This document shows, piece after piece, positions 25,456-34,311 of a stretch of DNA of 64,000 nt (positions are counted from its first letter, which is position 1; each line of letters opens with the position of its first letter). A program made the translations under genes and the position numbers. Source of the stretch: Methyloligella solikamskensis (lineage in GTDB: Bacteria > Pseudomonadota > Alphaproteobacteria > Rhizobiales > Methyloligellaceae); the NCBI RefSeq assembly GCF_042676065.1, contig NZ_JBHTJO010000002.1, positions 310,001-374,000 on the forward strand. Reading direction: 5' to 3'. The notes under the pieces were generated by a model that was not told the origin of the DNA, searched no databases, and saw only the letters and a program-made list of their open reading frames with translations.

Positions 25456-27111
25456 CTACATCATGTCCATGCCGCCCATGCCACCCATACCGCCCATGCC
25501 ACCGCCAGGCATGGCCGGGGCAGCGGAGTCGTCCTGCGGGAGCTCGGCCACACCGGCTTCGGTGGTGACCAGCAGACCCGCGACGGAGGCGGCATCGGTC
25601 AGAGCGGTCAGCACGACCTTGGTCGGGTCGATGATGCCGCGCTCGACGAGATTGCCGTACTCGTCCTTCTGGGCGTCGTAGCCATAGGCCGTCTCGTTGT
25701 TCTCCAGCACCTTGCCGACAACGATGGAGCCCTCGACGCCGGCATTCTCGGCGATCTGACGGGCCGGGGCCTGCAGCGCACGGCGGACGATGTTGATGCC
25801 CGCTTCCTGGTCCTCGTTATCACCAGTGATGGTGAGCACCTTGGAGGCGCGGAGCAGGGCCGTGCCGCCACCGGCGACGATGCCCTCTTCCACGGCCGCG
25901 CGGGTCGCGTTCAGAGCGTCGTCAACACGGTCCTTGCGCTCCTTCACCTCGACCTCGGTAGCGCCGCCGACGCGGATCACCGCAACACCGCCGGCGAGCT
26001 TCGCCAGACGCTCCTGCAGCTTCTCCTTGTCGTAATCGGAGGAGGTCTCCTCGATCTGCGCCTTGATCTGCGCGACGCGGGCGTCGATGTCGGCCTTCTC
26101 GCCAACACCGTCGACGATGGTCGTGTCGTCCTTGGTGATGTTCACGCGCTTGGCGCTGCCCAGCATGTCGAGGGTGACGCCCTCGAGCTTGATGCCGAGA
26201 TCCTCGGAAACCACCTGGCCACCGGTCAGGACAGCGATGTCCTGCAGCATGGCCTTGCGGCGATCGCCGAAGCCAGGCGCCTTCACCGCCGCGACCTTCA
26301 GGCCGCCGCGCAGCTTGTTGACCACGAGGGTGGCCAGGGCCTCGCCCTCGATATCTTCAGCGATGATCATCAGCGGACGGCCCGACTGCACAACCGCCTC
26401 GAGCAGCGGAAGCATCGGCTGCAGGCCGGTCAGCTTCTTCTCGCAGATCAGGATGTATGGGTTCTCGAGATCCGCCACCATCTTCTCGGCATTGGTGATG
26501 AAGTAGGGCGAGATGTAGCCGCGGTCGAACTGCATGCCTTCCACGACCTCAAGCTCGCTCTCAAGGCTCTTGGCCTCTTCGACCGTGATGACGCCTTCAT
26601 TGCCGACCTTGCCCATGGCTTCTGCGATCATGTCGCCGATGGACTTCTCGCCATTGGCGGAAATCGTGCCGACCTGGGCGATCTCCGAAGAGCCAGAAAC
26701 CTTCTGGGAGCTCTTGCGGATATCGGCGATGACCTCGGTCACGGCCTTGTCGATACCGCGCTTCAGATCCATCGGGTTCATGCCCGCGGCGACGGCCTTC
26801 AGGCCTTCGCGCACGATCGACTGGGCAAGCACGGTCGCCGTGGTGGTGCCGTCACCGGCCTTCTCGTTGGTCTTGGACGCCACCTCGCGCACCATCTGTG
26901 CGCCCATGTTCTCGAACTTATCCTCAAGCTCGATATCCTTCGCGACGGTCACGCCGTCCTTGGTCGAGCGCGGGGCGCCGAAGGATTTCTCGAGGATCAC
27001 ATTGCGGCCCTTGGGGCCGAGCGTGACCTTGACTGCATTGGCCAAGGTGTCGACGCCGCGCAGCATGCGCTCGCGCGCATCTGCACCGAATTTCACGTCT
27101 TTAGCTGCCAT
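25456..27111 (-). CDS. groL: Chaperonin GroEL
   Basis: This is the 60 kDa chaperonin, which forms double heptameric rings and folds proteins with GroES in the cytoplasm. The 551 aa length is standard. Landmarks are 'AAKDVKFGADARERMLRGV', ATP-binding 'DGTTTATVLAQ', 'VITVEEAKSLESELEVVEGM', the apical domain, and the C-terminal Gly-Gly-Met repeats 'GGGMGGMGGMGGMDMM'. It follows groES by about 100 bases, and the pair is preceded by a CIRCE element. A strong terminator follows. Confidence 0.98.
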   Translation of the reverse strand: MAAKDVKFGADARERMLRGVDTLANAVKVTLGPKGRNVILEKSFGAPRSTKDGVTVAKDIELEDKFENMGAQMVREVASKTNEKAGDGTTTATVLAQSIVREGLKAVAAGMNPMDLKRGIDKAVTEVIADIRKSSQKVSGSSEIAQVGTISANGEKSIGDMIAEAMGKVGNEGVITVEEAKSLESELEVVEGMQFDRGYISPYFITNAEKMVADLENPYILICEKKLTGLQPMLPLLEAVVQSGRPLMIIAEDIEGEALATLVVNKLRGGLKVAAVKAPGFGDRRKAMLQDIAVLTGGQVVSEDLGIKLEGVTLDMLGSAKRVNITKDDTTIVDGVGEKADIDARVAQIKAQIEETSSDYDKEKLQERLAKLAGGVAVIRVGGATEVEVKERKDRVDDALNATRAAVEEGIVAGGGTALLRASKVLTITGDNEDQEAGINIVRRALQAPARQIAENAGVEGSIVVGKVLENNETAYGYDAQKDEYGNLVERGIIDPTKVVLTALTDAASVAGLLVTTEAGVAELPQDDSAAPAMPGGGMGGMGGMGGMDMM

Positions 27112-27212
27112 TGGCGCTTAACTCCATTGTTCAAAAATTTCAAAAACCGCCTGCTCACGAGCCCGCTTCAAGATGCGGGGAGGCGAAATTGGGGTGGGAC
27201 AGCCAATTGGCC

Positions 27213-27500
27213 TTAACCCATCACCCCCATGATGTCGGACTCCTTCATGATAAGGAGCTCCTGGTCGTCGATCTTGACCTCGGTGCCCGACCACTTGCCG
27301 AACACGACCTTGTCGCCGACCTTCACGTCCAGCGGCTGGACCTTGCCGTCTTCGCCGCGTGCCCCGGGGCCCGCCGCGACGATCTCGCCGGTCTGCGGCT
27401 TCTCAGCCGCCGAGTCCGGGATGATGATCCCGCCTTTGGTCTTCTGCTCCTCTTCGAGCCGCTTCACCACGACACGATCGTGGAGAGGACGAAATTCCAT
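27213..27500 (-). CDS. groS: Co-chaperonin GroES
   Basis: This 95 aa lid of the GroEL chamber starts at ATG 27500. The longer frame from 27575 runs through the CIRCE operator and is not used. Family hallmarks are 'FRPLHDRVVVKRLEEEQKT', the mobile loop 'KGGIIIPDSAAEKPQTGEIV', 'AAGPGARGEDGK' and 'GDKVVFGKWSGTEVKIDDQE'. It is first in the groESL operon and controlled by HrcA/CIRCE. Confidence 0.98.
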   Translation of the reverse strand: MEFRPLHDRVVVKRLEEEQKTKGGIIIPDSAAEKPQTGEIVAAGPGARGEDGKVQPLDVKVGDKVVFGKWSGTEVKIDDQELLIMKESDIMGVMG

Positions 27501-27548
27501 AGTTGCACTCCCTGAAAATTGTCTCTGCTTTCGAGATAGGGTCGCCTG

Positions 27549-27575
27549 TTGGCACTTGCCAGTGTTGAGTGCCAA
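27549..27575. promoter_or_regulatory. CIRCE operator of groESL
   Basis: TTGGCACTT, nine bases, GAGTGCCAA. This matches the HrcA-binding CIRCE inverted repeat (consensus TTAGCACTC-N9-GAGTGCTAA) with symmetric G/C changes at position 3 and one mismatch between the arms. It lies 49 bases before the groES start. Confidence 0.92.
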
Positions 27576-27689
27576 ATCGTGGGCGGGGATAACGTTTCGA
27601 TTGTGCCGCTGTCAAGAAAGCGGGCCGAAACCGCCCATCCGAGGCGTGATTTGCGCCAATGTGGTGAAGCGCGTGTGAAGGAGCGTCTT

Positions 27690-28716
27690 CTAGCGGGCGC
27701 TGGCGCGGAAGCGGAGCCGGCAGAAAAGCCCGGATTCGTACCATTCCACCACGGGTGCATCGTGGCCGTGGCGCTTCGCCAGCCGCTCCAGCAGGGTCAT
27801 TCCGAAGCCGCGATCGGCCGGCTTGACCACGGGCGGGCCTGCGACCTCCTGCCATGTCATCAGGATCTCGCGCGGCTGGACCGTATCGTCCTCAAGCCCC
27901 TCGAAACGCAGCGAAACATGCCCGTCGTCGTTGGAAAGGGCGCCATATTTGATGGCGTTGGTGGCGAGTTCGTGCAGCACCAGAACGAGGGTCTGCATAT
28001 CGTAATCGCCGAACATCAGGTGGTCCGCGTCGATATTGACCCGCCTGAGCACGCCGAGCGGCTCGATAACCCGCGCAGCGAGGTCTTCCAGCGGCATGAA
28101 GAGCCATTGCCGTTCTTTTAGGAGGTCGTGAGCCGCGGAAAGGCTGTTGAGCCGCGATTGGAAGGTCTGCACGAAGGGCTTGGCTTCCGGATGGCTTTCG
28201 GCGCTCACCGCCGCGATGCTGCCGACCACCGAGAACAGGTTCTTCATGCGGTGGGCCAGCTCTCGATTGAGCAGCTCGCTCGCCTCCTTCTCGAAATGCC
28301 GGTCGGTGACATCCTGGATTACGCCCATCGCGCGGATCGGTCTGCCGGCCTCGCGCTCGACAACACGGCCCGTAAGGCAAACCCATTGGGTCAGCGGCGG
28401 AACGCGCCCGGTCGAGCCGGAATTCCTCTGCGATCTCGCCATCGCTGCCGATCGCGGCTCGCAGCGAATGCTGGAATCCGGCCAGATTCTCCGGATGAAT
28501 GGCCTCCTCGAACCTTGCGGCAGGCAGCGAGCCGCCGCCATGGGGCAGGTCCAGAAGTCGGCTGGCCTCTTGGTCCAGGCCGATTTGGCCCTCTTGGAAC
28601 CACCACTCCCACAGACCGACTCCACCCGCTTCCAACGCGTCGCGCTTCTCGGCGGCGCTGGTCAACGGCTCTTTCCCGTCTTCGGGAAGAGCGGCAAGTT
28701 CCTCCTCGGTCATCAT
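27690..28716 (-). pseudogene. HWE-family histidine kinase with an internal frameshift
   Basis: The 5' part reads in one frame from ATG 28716 ('MMTEEELAALPEDGKEPLT', PAS fold 'VGLWEWWFQEGQ', 'GEIAEEFRLDR'). The 3' part continues in the +1 frame ('LTQWVCLTGRVVEREAGRP', 'GVIQDVTDR', kinase core) to the stop at 27690. Joined near 28395-28412, the two give a normal PAS-HWE kinase of about 340 aa. The core shows 'ELAHRMKNLFSVVGSI' (phospho-His), 'LHELATNAIKYGALSND' and 'WQEVAGPP' (Trp-x-Glu signature). One extra base or two missing bases separate the frames. This may be a real inactivating mutation, a sequencing error or, less likely, recoding. The catalytic half alone remains open from 28625. Confidence 0.8.
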
Positions 28717-28943
28717 GGTTTGCTACACAGTGGCGGGGCGCACGCAATCGGTCGCGCTGGCAGGAATATGAAGGGAGTCGGGCAACTCAATTTCCGTCCT
28801 TGCCCTCAGATCCCTGGCTCCGCCGAATTGACTTCGATTAGTATGACGGCTTCACTCTTAGAACTTCGCAGACGCGCCGTCTTTCAACTAAGACATACTC
28901 ATCTTGCATCGGCGCCGGAGCGGCCAAGGAGATCATCGCGCCA

Positions 28944-29702
28944 ATGAATTTGGTCGCTCAATTCGCTGTCGATCACAAAGTCCCGTGCGAGCAGTGCCCC
29001 TTGCGCGACTGCGCGATTTTTCGCCCCCTGAGCGACGGCGAGGTCGATCTCCTGTCGGACTTCAAGATCGGCGAATTCACCGTGGAGGGCGGATCGACCA
29101 TATTTTCCGAAGGGGTCCGGTCCGATCAGCTTTTCACCGTGCTGGAGGGGTGGGGCTTCCGCTACAAGACGCTTCCGGACGGCCGCCGACAGATCATCAA
29201 TTTCATCCTGCCCGGCGATTTTATCGGGCTCCAGGCAACCCTAGATGCCGAGATGGAGCATTCTGTGGAAACCCTGACCGCAGCCTCGCTCTGCACCTTC
29301 CCGCGCCAGAAGCTCACCGAGGTCTTCGCCCGCAGCCCGCGGCTCGCCTTCGACGTCACATGGCTGGCGGCCCGCGAGGAGCGCGTCTTGGACGAGCATC
29401 TCTTGAGCCTTGGCCGGCGCACCGCCCGGGAGCGTGCCGCCTATTATCTCGCTCATCTTTTCGTCCGCGCCGAGGAGGTCGGCCTGGCGGTCGAAGGCCG
29501 GGTGCGCTTCCCCTTCACCCAGCAGCATCTAGCCGATGCTCTGGGCCTTTCCCTGGTTCATACCAACAAGATCCTTCGGCGCCTCACCTATGACCGCCTG
29601 ATTGAGTGGGAGCATGGGCTTTTTCGTTCGCCGGATTTCGGAGCTCTGGCGGAGCTTGGCGGGTATGACATGGAGGACCGGCAGGAGCGTCCGCTGCTTT
29701 AG
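28944..29702 (+). CDS. Crp/Fnr-family transcriptional regulator with FNR-like cysteines
   Basis: This is a 252 aa regulator with an N-terminal cyclic-nucleotide-type sensor domain and a C-terminal helix-turn-helix. Cysteines 15, 18 and 23 ('CEQCPLRDC') and C117 ('AASLCTF') are placed much like the four [4Fe-4S] ligands of FNR, so oxygen or redox sensing is plausible. The spacing (C-x2-C-x4-C) is one residue shorter than in E. coli FNR. The recognition region 'FTQQHLADALGLSLVHTNKI' lacks the E..SR of FNR, so the DNA target should differ. It is transcribed divergently from the frameshifted HWE kinase. Confidence 0.88.
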   Translation: MNLVAQFAVDHKVPCEQCPLRDCAIFRPLSDGEVDLLSDFKIGEFTVEGGSTIFSEGVRSDQLFTVLEGWGFRYKTLPDGRRQIINFILPGDFIGLQATLDAEMEHSVETLTAASLCTFPRQKLTEVFARSPRLAFDVTWLAAREERVLDEHLLSLGRRTARERAAYYLAHLFVRAEEVGLAVEGRVRFPFTQQHLADALGLSLVHTNKILRRLTYDRLIEWEHGLFRSPDFGALAELGGYDMEDRQERPLL

Positions 29703-29715
29703 GCGGTGGACGTAT

Positions 29716-29920
29716 TAACTCGGCCCAGAGCCTGATTGCATCGGGCTTGACGAAGGCGAGGAAGTTCTACGCCAGCTTCTCGTAGCGGATCGTATCCGCC
29801 GGCAGTGCTTGATCTGATTGAAGAGCCGTTCGACGCGATTCCGCTGTCTATAGAGGAAGAGGCTGAAGCAGATTGCGACGGCCGTCCATTCGGCGTCCGA
29901 CAGGCAGAGGCGCATAGGGC
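29716..29920 (-). mobile_element. Degraded IS5-family transposase remnant
   Basis: On the minus strand, an N-terminal-like piece ('MRLCLSDAEWTAVA') is joined directly to a C-terminal-like piece ('LYRQRNRVERLFNQIKH.RRI'). After a frameshift, 'RYEKLA', a stop, and 'NFLAFVKPDAIRLWAELI' follow. These are recognisable IS5/IS4-type transposase ends with the catalytic middle deleted, so the element cannot move by itself. No flanking terminal repeats are evident. It adjoins the PaaK-like ligase gene and marks this stretch as accessory DNA. Confidence 0.75.
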
Positions 29921-29958
29921 CTATCCGCTCACTCGGAAGCCAACCGCCGAATGCCGGG

Positions 29959-31344
29959 TCACGCTATGGTTCGTGTATCGGCGCTCCGCATAGGCACAAC
30001 TTTGTGGAACTTGCCGCTCGCGGTAAGTTGGGGCGGCGTCCGGCTTTCCCGCACCGCGACGTCCTCCAGGCCGTTGTCGCGAAACACCCGTTTCACCGAC
30101 CCGATGACCTCCTCAAAGACAGCCCCTGCTGCCGCCTCGTCGGCCAGCTCTATCCGCACCTCGAAATTCCTGTCGCCGGTCTGAACCAGCTGGATGCGCC
30201 GGGCGCGCTCATGCTCCAGACCGAAGACGAGCGGCGACAGCGTAACGTCGCCGACGCGGACGAGTGTCGCCTCGCGTCCTTCCACCTGGAAACTGCGGAA
30301 CGGCGATCCGCAGGGGCAAGGGTCGGTGTGGAAACGGACGCAGTCGCCGAGGTCGTACCGGATGAAGGGTTGGACGTCGTTGGCGAGCACGGTCAGCAAT
30401 GCACTCGCCGATTGCGTGCCGTCGGGAACCGGCTGCATCGCTTCGTCGACTGCCTCCAGGATGACCCAGTCCTCGTGCACATGCTGCCGACCGCGGCCGC
30501 ACTCGAACGCCAGCGCCATGCACTCGGTGGAGGCATAGGTGTCGATTATTCCGTATTTCAACGTGGGGAAGGCGTGGCGAACCCGCTCGCGAAGGTCATC
30601 CGTGAGGGTCTCGCCGCCGGTTTTCAAGACCAACGGCTCGATCCGCAACCGCCCGGCTTCCTGTTCCTTGACGAGAATGGCGAGCATACTCGGATAGGTC
30701 ATGATCCAGGCGATCTTGGGGATCGCGTTGAGGGTTTCGACCACCCGGCCGATCGGCTGGGCGGCCTCGATGAAGGTCCAGCGCCCCGCCAGCTTCGGAT
30801 GCAGTCTGTTCATCAGCTTGTTGAAACCGACACCGGCGAAGTGACCGTTGCCGCCGGTGAGAGACACCTTGACGCCGCTTTCGCGGACTTCCCGGTTGAG
30901 CTTCCACTGATCCCAGTCGAAACGCGCCATCTGGATCCCATAAGTATACTCAACGAACGACGAGGGGTAGACGACGACCGCCGGTTCCCCCGATGTCCCG
31001 GAGGTCTGGAAGATGGCGACATCTTCGATGGGCACGCCGACCTTCGAGATGTCGCGGAGGTGCTCCCGGGCCCTTTCCAGCGGGAGAGAACGGATCGTCA
31101 GCCAGTCGTCGAACTCCCGCATGAGTTCGCGTTTGCGGGTTACCGGCAGGTCGCGCAGTTCGATCTCACTTGATGGTCCCAGATCCGCGTAAAGCCTTTG
31201 AAACAGCGGGGAGTCGCGCCGCGCCTTTCCGACGAGGCGTCGCAGATTACGAAGCTGCTTGGCTTCGATCCGCTTCCGTCCGCCCCAGGCGGTCCATCGC
31301 CCGCCGACGAGGTACCCCAATGCTCTAAGAAGGCTGAAACGCAT
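29959..31344 (-). CDS. PaaK/CapK-like adenylate-forming enzyme (phenylacetate-CoA ligase family)
   Basis: This is a 461 aa protein of the AMP-forming ligase superfamily, starting at ATG 31344; the upstream frame looks non-genic. It shows the P-loop-like 'FQTSGTSGEPAVVVYPSS', 'DTYASTECMALAFEC', and the PaaK-type Cys-containing region 'RYDLGDCVRFHTDPCPCGSP', 'FQVEGR'. CapK relatives serve capsule or exopolysaccharide assembly; PaaK itself makes phenylacetyl-CoA. There are no paa genes nearby, so the phenylacetate role is unlikely and the substrate is unknown. It lies next to an IS remnant and a 360-base non-coding stretch, so it may have been acquired by transfer. Confidence 0.78.
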   Translation of the reverse strand: MRFSLLRALGYLVGGRWTAWGGRKRIEAKQLRNLRRLVGKARRDSPLFQRLYADLGPSSEIELRDLPVTRKRELMREFDDWLTIRSLPLERAREHLRDISKVGVPIEDVAIFQTSGTSGEPAVVVYPSSFVEYTYGIQMARFDWDQWKLNREVRESGVKVSLTGGNGHFAGVGFNKLMNRLHPKLAGRWTFIEAAQPIGRVVETLNAIPKIAWIMTYPSMLAILVKEQEAGRLRIEPLVLKTGGETLTDDLRERVRHAFPTLKYGIIDTYASTECMALAFECGRGRQHVHEDWVILEAVDEAMQPVPDGTQSASALLTVLANDVQPFIRYDLGDCVRFHTDPCPCGSPFRSFQVEGREATLVRVGDVTLSPLVFGLEHERARRIQLVQTGDRNFEVRIELADEAAAGAVFEEVIGSVKRVFRDNGLEDVAVRESRTPPQLTASGKFHKVVPMRSADTRTIA

Positions 31345-31705
31345 AACCGCGGGGGCCGTTGTTTGTGTCGGGCAGGAAATTATCTTTGATTGGAAATACA
31401 GCAAGAAGCGGCCACGCCTATTGGCCAATGTCAACTCGCGTTGTCTTGCTAGCCTTTGATCATGCGGCATACAGCGATTGCTCAGGCAAGCAGAACTACG
31501 CCAAATGTCAGCTTCCTCCCACATCTGGGACTAGCACCGCGTTCCTCTTCACGTTCAAATGTACCAGGCGACACCAGCGTTTGTGAGTACACTTCCCAGC
31601 CTGCCGGTGCGTCGCCTGCCGCTTGGCCTTGCCCGCACCGGCTGCTAACAAAGAACGGTTGCGCGCCAGAGGGCTGCGCGGGACATGGAAGGTCATGGAG
31701 GATCA
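31345..31705. other. 361-base intergenic region without a recognised feature
   Basis: It lies between the divergent PaaK-like ligase and the acidic membrane protein. It is somewhat richer in A and T than its surroundings near the ligase start. I see no RNA gene, strong terminator or convincing reading frame. It should contain both promoters. A ribosome site (GGAGG) is at its right end for the next gene. Confidence 0.5.
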
Positions 31706-33193
31706 ATGGACCGCCGAGGCAATCTCCTTCTCGATGCCGTGGTGATGTTCGCCATGTTCGTGACCGCCACGGCCTTCGCCGCGGCGCTCATGGTGCATGC
31801 CAATATCGGCGCTCTTCCGGCGGTGATCTCCGGTCTCGCCATCCTGATGCTGATGATCACTTCCCACATCCTGCTGACGCGCTTTGCTCAAGGCGGCGAC
31901 GCGGAGCGCATGGACGATTTCGAAGCGGCGCTCGAGATTATCGACGGCGACCTTCAGCGCATCGACAGGATGGAGGACGACGTCGCCCGGCTTGATCTTC
32001 TGACCGACAAGATCGAGCAGTTCGACAGGACGCTGAGCAGCTTCGAAGCGGCCAATCTGTCCCGCCTCTCCTCCGACATGGAGACCATGCAGACTCGTCT
32101 TGAGACCCTCCGGGGCGAGCTCGAGACCGAGGCCCGCTCCCAGCGCGAAGAGCTCAACACAGAGCTGCGCCTGCTGGAGCGCCTCATGAAGCAGCTTTCC
32201 ATCGATCTGGCCGCCACCGAGGACGAGGAGGGCGAGGCCCGTGCCGCCGTCACGGCGTCTGAAGCCGAGGACGTTGCGGCAAGCGCGCAAGATTTTGAGC
32301 CCATCGATTTCCTGGAGACCGAGCCTGCTGCGGAAGAGACGGCCGAGCCTTCCGAAGCTGAGGAAGACGCAGAACCCATCGACATGACCGCCGAGTCAGA
32401 GCCTCAGCGTCATGAGGCCGGTGCCTGGCAGGGCGATTGGCACGACACCGAGCAGCTCGCCGAGCGCGACGAGGAAGACTGGGAGACCGCCGGTCCGAGC
32501 GAGGATGTGGCCGTCGAAAGCGCTTCGAGCGAAGACACCGCCGCCGAGGATGAACCCGTCCAGGAGACGATGGCTGAGGACGCTTATCCGGCGCCCCTCG
32601 CCGACGAACCTCTGCCGGCGGACGATACGGACGAGACGAGCGAAGAAGAGGGGGCGAAACTCGCCGCCTCAACGGCCGAGACTGAGGCGGAAGAGGCCGT
32701 GGGCTTCGCCGGCGACGAAGATGTCTGGCCGGCAAGCGAGACCGAAGAGAGCCCTGAGGAACCGCAGCCGGTGACGGAGCCCGAGGTGACTTCCGAGACG
32801 CCCCAGGCGGCTGTCTCCGAAGAACCGGCGCCGGAAGAGCCTGTTCTGGAAGAGCCCGCCGCGCAGGAGCCCACCTTCGCAGAACCTGCCTCTGAGGAGG
32901 TTGCGCCGGAGGAATCCGATCTGGTCGAGGCCGATCTCGGCCGTGTCGAAGCGGCGGAGATCGAGGCCGCGGAAGAGGGCGTCGGCACCCCCGCCGAGGA
33001 GACATCCGAGACGGCCCCGGAAAGCGAGGAGCATGAGGAGCTGGTGCTCACCGATCTCGTCGCCGAGGATCTGGCGCCTGACGAGGAGCCAGCGGAAGCC
33101 GATAGCGAAGCGCCAGCGGACTCAACGGATGAGGACGGGCCGGCCTCCGGCGAGACGGAAGAAACCGAAGATACCGAGCGACGCGACACCTGA
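31706..33193 (+). CDS. Membrane-anchored coiled-coil protein with a long acidic tail, unknown function
   Basis: ATG 31706 follows GGAGGATCA, giving 495 aa. Two hydrophobic helices at about residues 8-30 and 36-54 form a membrane hairpin. They are followed by a coiled coil at about 58-165 ('DDFEAALEIIDGDLQRIDRM', 'LETLRGELETEARSQREEL'). From about 170 to the end the sequence is low-complexity and strongly acidic (Glu/Ala/Pro/Asp/Thr repeats such as 'EEPAPEEPVLEEPAAQEP'). The membrane and coil part resembles the N terminus of TipF-like EAL proteins, but no EAL domain is present. It may be a polar or envelope scaffold; the function is unknown. Confidence 0.78.
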   Translation: MDRRGNLLLDAVVMFAMFVTATAFAAALMVHANIGALPAVISGLAILMLMITSHILLTRFAQGGDAERMDDFEAALEIIDGDLQRIDRMEDDVARLDLLTDKIEQFDRTLSSFEAANLSRLSSDMETMQTRLETLRGELETEARSQREELNTELRLLERLMKQLSIDLAATEDEEGEARAAVTASEAEDVAASAQDFEPIDFLETEPAAEETAEPSEAEEDAEPIDMTAESEPQRHEAGAWQGDWHDTEQLAERDEEDWETAGPSEDVAVESASSEDTAAEDEPVQETMAEDAYPAPLADEPLPADDTDETSEEEGAKLAASTAETEAEEAVGFAGDEDVWPASETEESPEEPQPVTEPEVTSETPQAAVSEEPAPEEPVLEEPAAQEPTFAEPASEEVAPEESDLVEADLGRVEAAEIEAAEEGVGTPAEETSETAPESEEHEELVLTDLVAEDLAPDEEPAEADSEAPADSTDEDGPASGETEETEDTERRDT

Positions 33194-33331
33194 TTTCGCG
33201 CCCACGGCGTCGCGGTTGGGGCGAGCAAGCCGTTTCAACGAAAGCACAATCAGCAGCCGGGAACGACACCTCCGAAAAATGGGAAAATTCGCCCTCTTGA
33301 CGGGCGAGCCCGAGCCCCCCATTAGGGCCAT

Positions 33332-34267
33332 ATGAACGACAGCGCGCCACCGTCACAACAAGCCGGCCGTCCTCCTATCAAGATGCTCGATAGCGTCGCG
33401 GAGTTCGGTCACAGCTATCCCGCCTGGATCGTCGATATCTGGGGCGTGATGCATGACGGCGTGAGCGCCAATGAGGCCGCGGTCGCCGCCACCGCCGGCT
33501 ATAGGGCGCAAGGTGGTGTCGTGCTGCTCTTGTCGAATTCCCCGCGGCCGAGCCCCGAGGTCCAGGCGCAGCTCGGGGCCCTGGGCGTGATCGAGGCGGC
33601 CTATGACGACACCCTCACCTCGGGCGATTTGACCCGTCACGAGCTGGAAATGCGCCCCGGCGCGAAGGTCTTCCATCTCGGGCCGGAGCGGGACCTGCCG
33701 ATCTTCAAGGATCTCGACCTGACCCTGGTGGAGTCCGACAAGGCCGATCTCGTGGTCTGCTCAGGCCTCTTCAACGACGAGGTCGAAGGGCCGGAGGACT
33801 ACAACGACCTTTTGAGCGACATGGCGGCCCGCAAGCTCCCCATGCTCTGCGCCAATCCGGACCATATGGTGGAGCGCGGCGAGGAGCTGATTTATTGCGC
33901 GGGCGCCCTGGCCGACGTCTATGAAGACTTCGGCGGCGACGTCACCTATGCCGGCAAGCCCTACGCACCGATCTATCAGCTCGCCTTCAAGAAGCTCAGC
34001 GATCTCGCAAGCCGCGAGTTGGAGCCGCGCGAAATTCTCGCCATCGGCGATGGGATCAATACGGATATGCGGGGGGCGGCGGAAGCAGAGCTGGATTCGC
34101 TCTTTATCGCCGGGGGGCTGCACGCCTCCGACCTGAGGACCATCGCCACGGCGGAAAAGGGCGAGCAGACCGATGGAGCAGGAGATCTGCTCTACGATGG
34201 CACGCTGCTGTCGAAACTCTTCGCCGGTCAGCAGCTGCCCGTGGCCGCCATGCGGGGGCTGGCCTAA
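33332..34267 (+). CDS. HAD-superfamily subfamily IIA hydrolase (TIGR01459-like)
   Basis: This is a 311 aa hydrolase of the NagD-like class IIA HAD group. The nucleophile motif I is 'WIVDIWGVMHDG', motif II is 'LLLSNSPRPS', and the C-terminal motif IV region is 'EILAIGDGINTDMRGAAEAE'. 'YAGKPYAPIYQLAFKKL' carries the motif III lysine. This branch is widespread in alphaproteobacteria, and its substrate is generally unknown (phosphatase activity on small metabolites is likely). It is monocistronic between the acidic membrane protein and the convergent CheZ-like gene. Confidence 0.85.
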   Translation: MNDSAPPSQQAGRPPIKMLDSVAEFGHSYPAWIVDIWGVMHDGVSANEAAVAATAGYRAQGGVVLLLSNSPRPSPEVQAQLGALGVIEAAYDDTLTSGDLTRHELEMRPGAKVFHLGPERDLPIFKDLDLTLVESDKADLVVCSGLFNDEVEGPEDYNDLLSDMAARKLPMLCANPDHMVERGEELIYCAGALADVYEDFGGDVTYAGKPYAPIYQLAFKKLSDLASRELEPREILAIGDGINTDMRGAAEAELDSLFIAGGLHASDLRTIATAEKGEQTDGAGDLLYDGTLLSKLFAGQQLPVAAMRGLA

Positions 34268-34311
34268 GCCGGGCGGCTCAGGTCAAGTCTCTTCGCGGCT
34301 CTGAAAGTCTC

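Noticed and set aside
28395..28412. Programmed ribosomal frameshifting in the HWE kinase.
   Set aside because: I see no classic slippery heptamer or strong downstream structure at the junction, and this family is not known for recoding; mutation or sequence error is simpler.
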